A stretch of DNA of 64,000 nt from positions 372,001-436,000 of the forward strand of contig NZ_SZZH01000001.1 in the NCBI RefSeq assembly GCF_005298075.1, read 5' to 3'. Below, piece after piece: positions 63,816-64,000 of the stretch (position 1 is its first letter; every line of letters begins with the position of its first letter). The notes under the pieces are model-generated. The model was not told the origin of the DNA. It made no database searches and was given only the letters and a program-made list of their open reading frames with translations. A program made the translations under genes and the position numbers. The stretch comes from Nakamurella flava (GTDB taxonomy: Bacteria; Actinomycetota; Actinomycetes; Mycobacteriales; Nakamurellaceae).

Positions 63816-64000
63816 ATGCTGCGAAGGATTGACCTGTGTGCCGGGTGGGATGCCGCCGGCCGGGTCGACGGTGTACCGCTGACCCGACTGCTGCCCCGGG
63901 CCGAAACGGACACCCATGCCGCGACCGATGCCGCCGCGGCCCTCATCGCCGACGTCCGCGAGCGGGGCGTCACCGCCGTGCTCGAGGCGTCCCAGCGCTT
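63816..64000 (+). CDS. hisD: Histidinol dehydrogenase, N-terminal fragment
   Basis: The first 61 codons run off the right edge. MLRRIDLCAGWDAAGRVDGV, with LTRLLPR, then AAAALIADVRERGVTAVLEA, matches the N-terminus of actinobacterial HisD, which oxidises histidinol to histidine in two steps. ATG 63816 gives the family start; an in-frame ATG at 63810 is too close to the -10 hexamer. In mycobacteria nadABC also lies shortly upstream of hisD. Confidence 0.75.
   Translation, partial: MLRRIDLCAGWDAAGRVDGVPLTRLLPRAETDTHAATDAAAALIADVRERGVTAVLEASQR

Noticed and set aside
60896-63832. A 978-codon plus-strand frame opposite htpG
   Set aside because: It is antisense to HtpG; the composition is Val/Gly/Asp/Arg-rich with no domain.

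Overview
The window is about 72% GC with dense, mostly same-strand gene packing, many GTG starts and frequent 4-nt ATGA/GTGA stop-start overlaps. With PimB, c-di-AMP (ydaO) riboswitches, a PASTA Ser/Thr kinase beside an Rv2175c-like DNA-binding protein, and RNase AS, this points to an actinobacterial chromosome, probably a Nakamurella/Frankia-type high-GC lineage (inference; no rRNA is present). No phage, IS transposase, CRISPR array, tRNA or rRNA gene was seen.

Layout. 1-8.5 kb: NYN-domain protein, RHH regulator plus PHB-depolymerase-type esterase, SDR coupled to a GH15 enzyme, secreted 5'-nucleotidase, small Cys-rich protein. 8.5-25.6 kb: a cell-envelope/core block with gene content and order close to mycobacterial Rv2190c-Rv2172c: two RipA-like NlpC/P60 hydrolases, each behind its own ydaO riboswitch and bracketing pimB, then a metallophosphoesterase, SRPBCC protein, ArsA-like ATPase, Zn-ribbon protein, ROK glucokinase, lipase-like hydrolase, acyltransferase, RNase AS, class II DAHP synthase, PASTA kinase and Rv2175c-like protein. 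The IdsA-like prenyl synthase and metF complete that block at 33.9-36.0 kb.

25.6-33.9 kb is accessory: three Zn-dependent alcohol dehydrogenases, a LuxR-GntR-MFS operon, and a frameshifted AbiEi/DUF559-type gene flanked by two copies of a 52-bp palindromic repeat. 36-39 kb: cation/proton antiporter, lspA and rluD. 39-48.5 kb: GMC dehydrogenase with its small subunit, IclR regulator, ABM monooxygenase, Zn-peptidase, pgi, DUF2235 hydrolase, VOC protein, SDR and a truncated sigma-like protein. 48.8-57 kb: dnaE, a divergent CGNR/small-protein pair, a padR-led four-gene operon and two membrane proteins. 57-64 kb: an NrtR-like regulator divergent from nadABC with a perfect palindromic operator, a lipoprotein, htpG and the 5' end of hisD.

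Regulatory themes: two ydaO riboswitches; at least nine start codons lying 6-8 nt behind a TANNNT hexamer, as expected for leaderless mRNAs; several exact palindromes at regulator promoters (RHH, CGNR, NrtR); and strong bidirectional hairpins between convergent genes.
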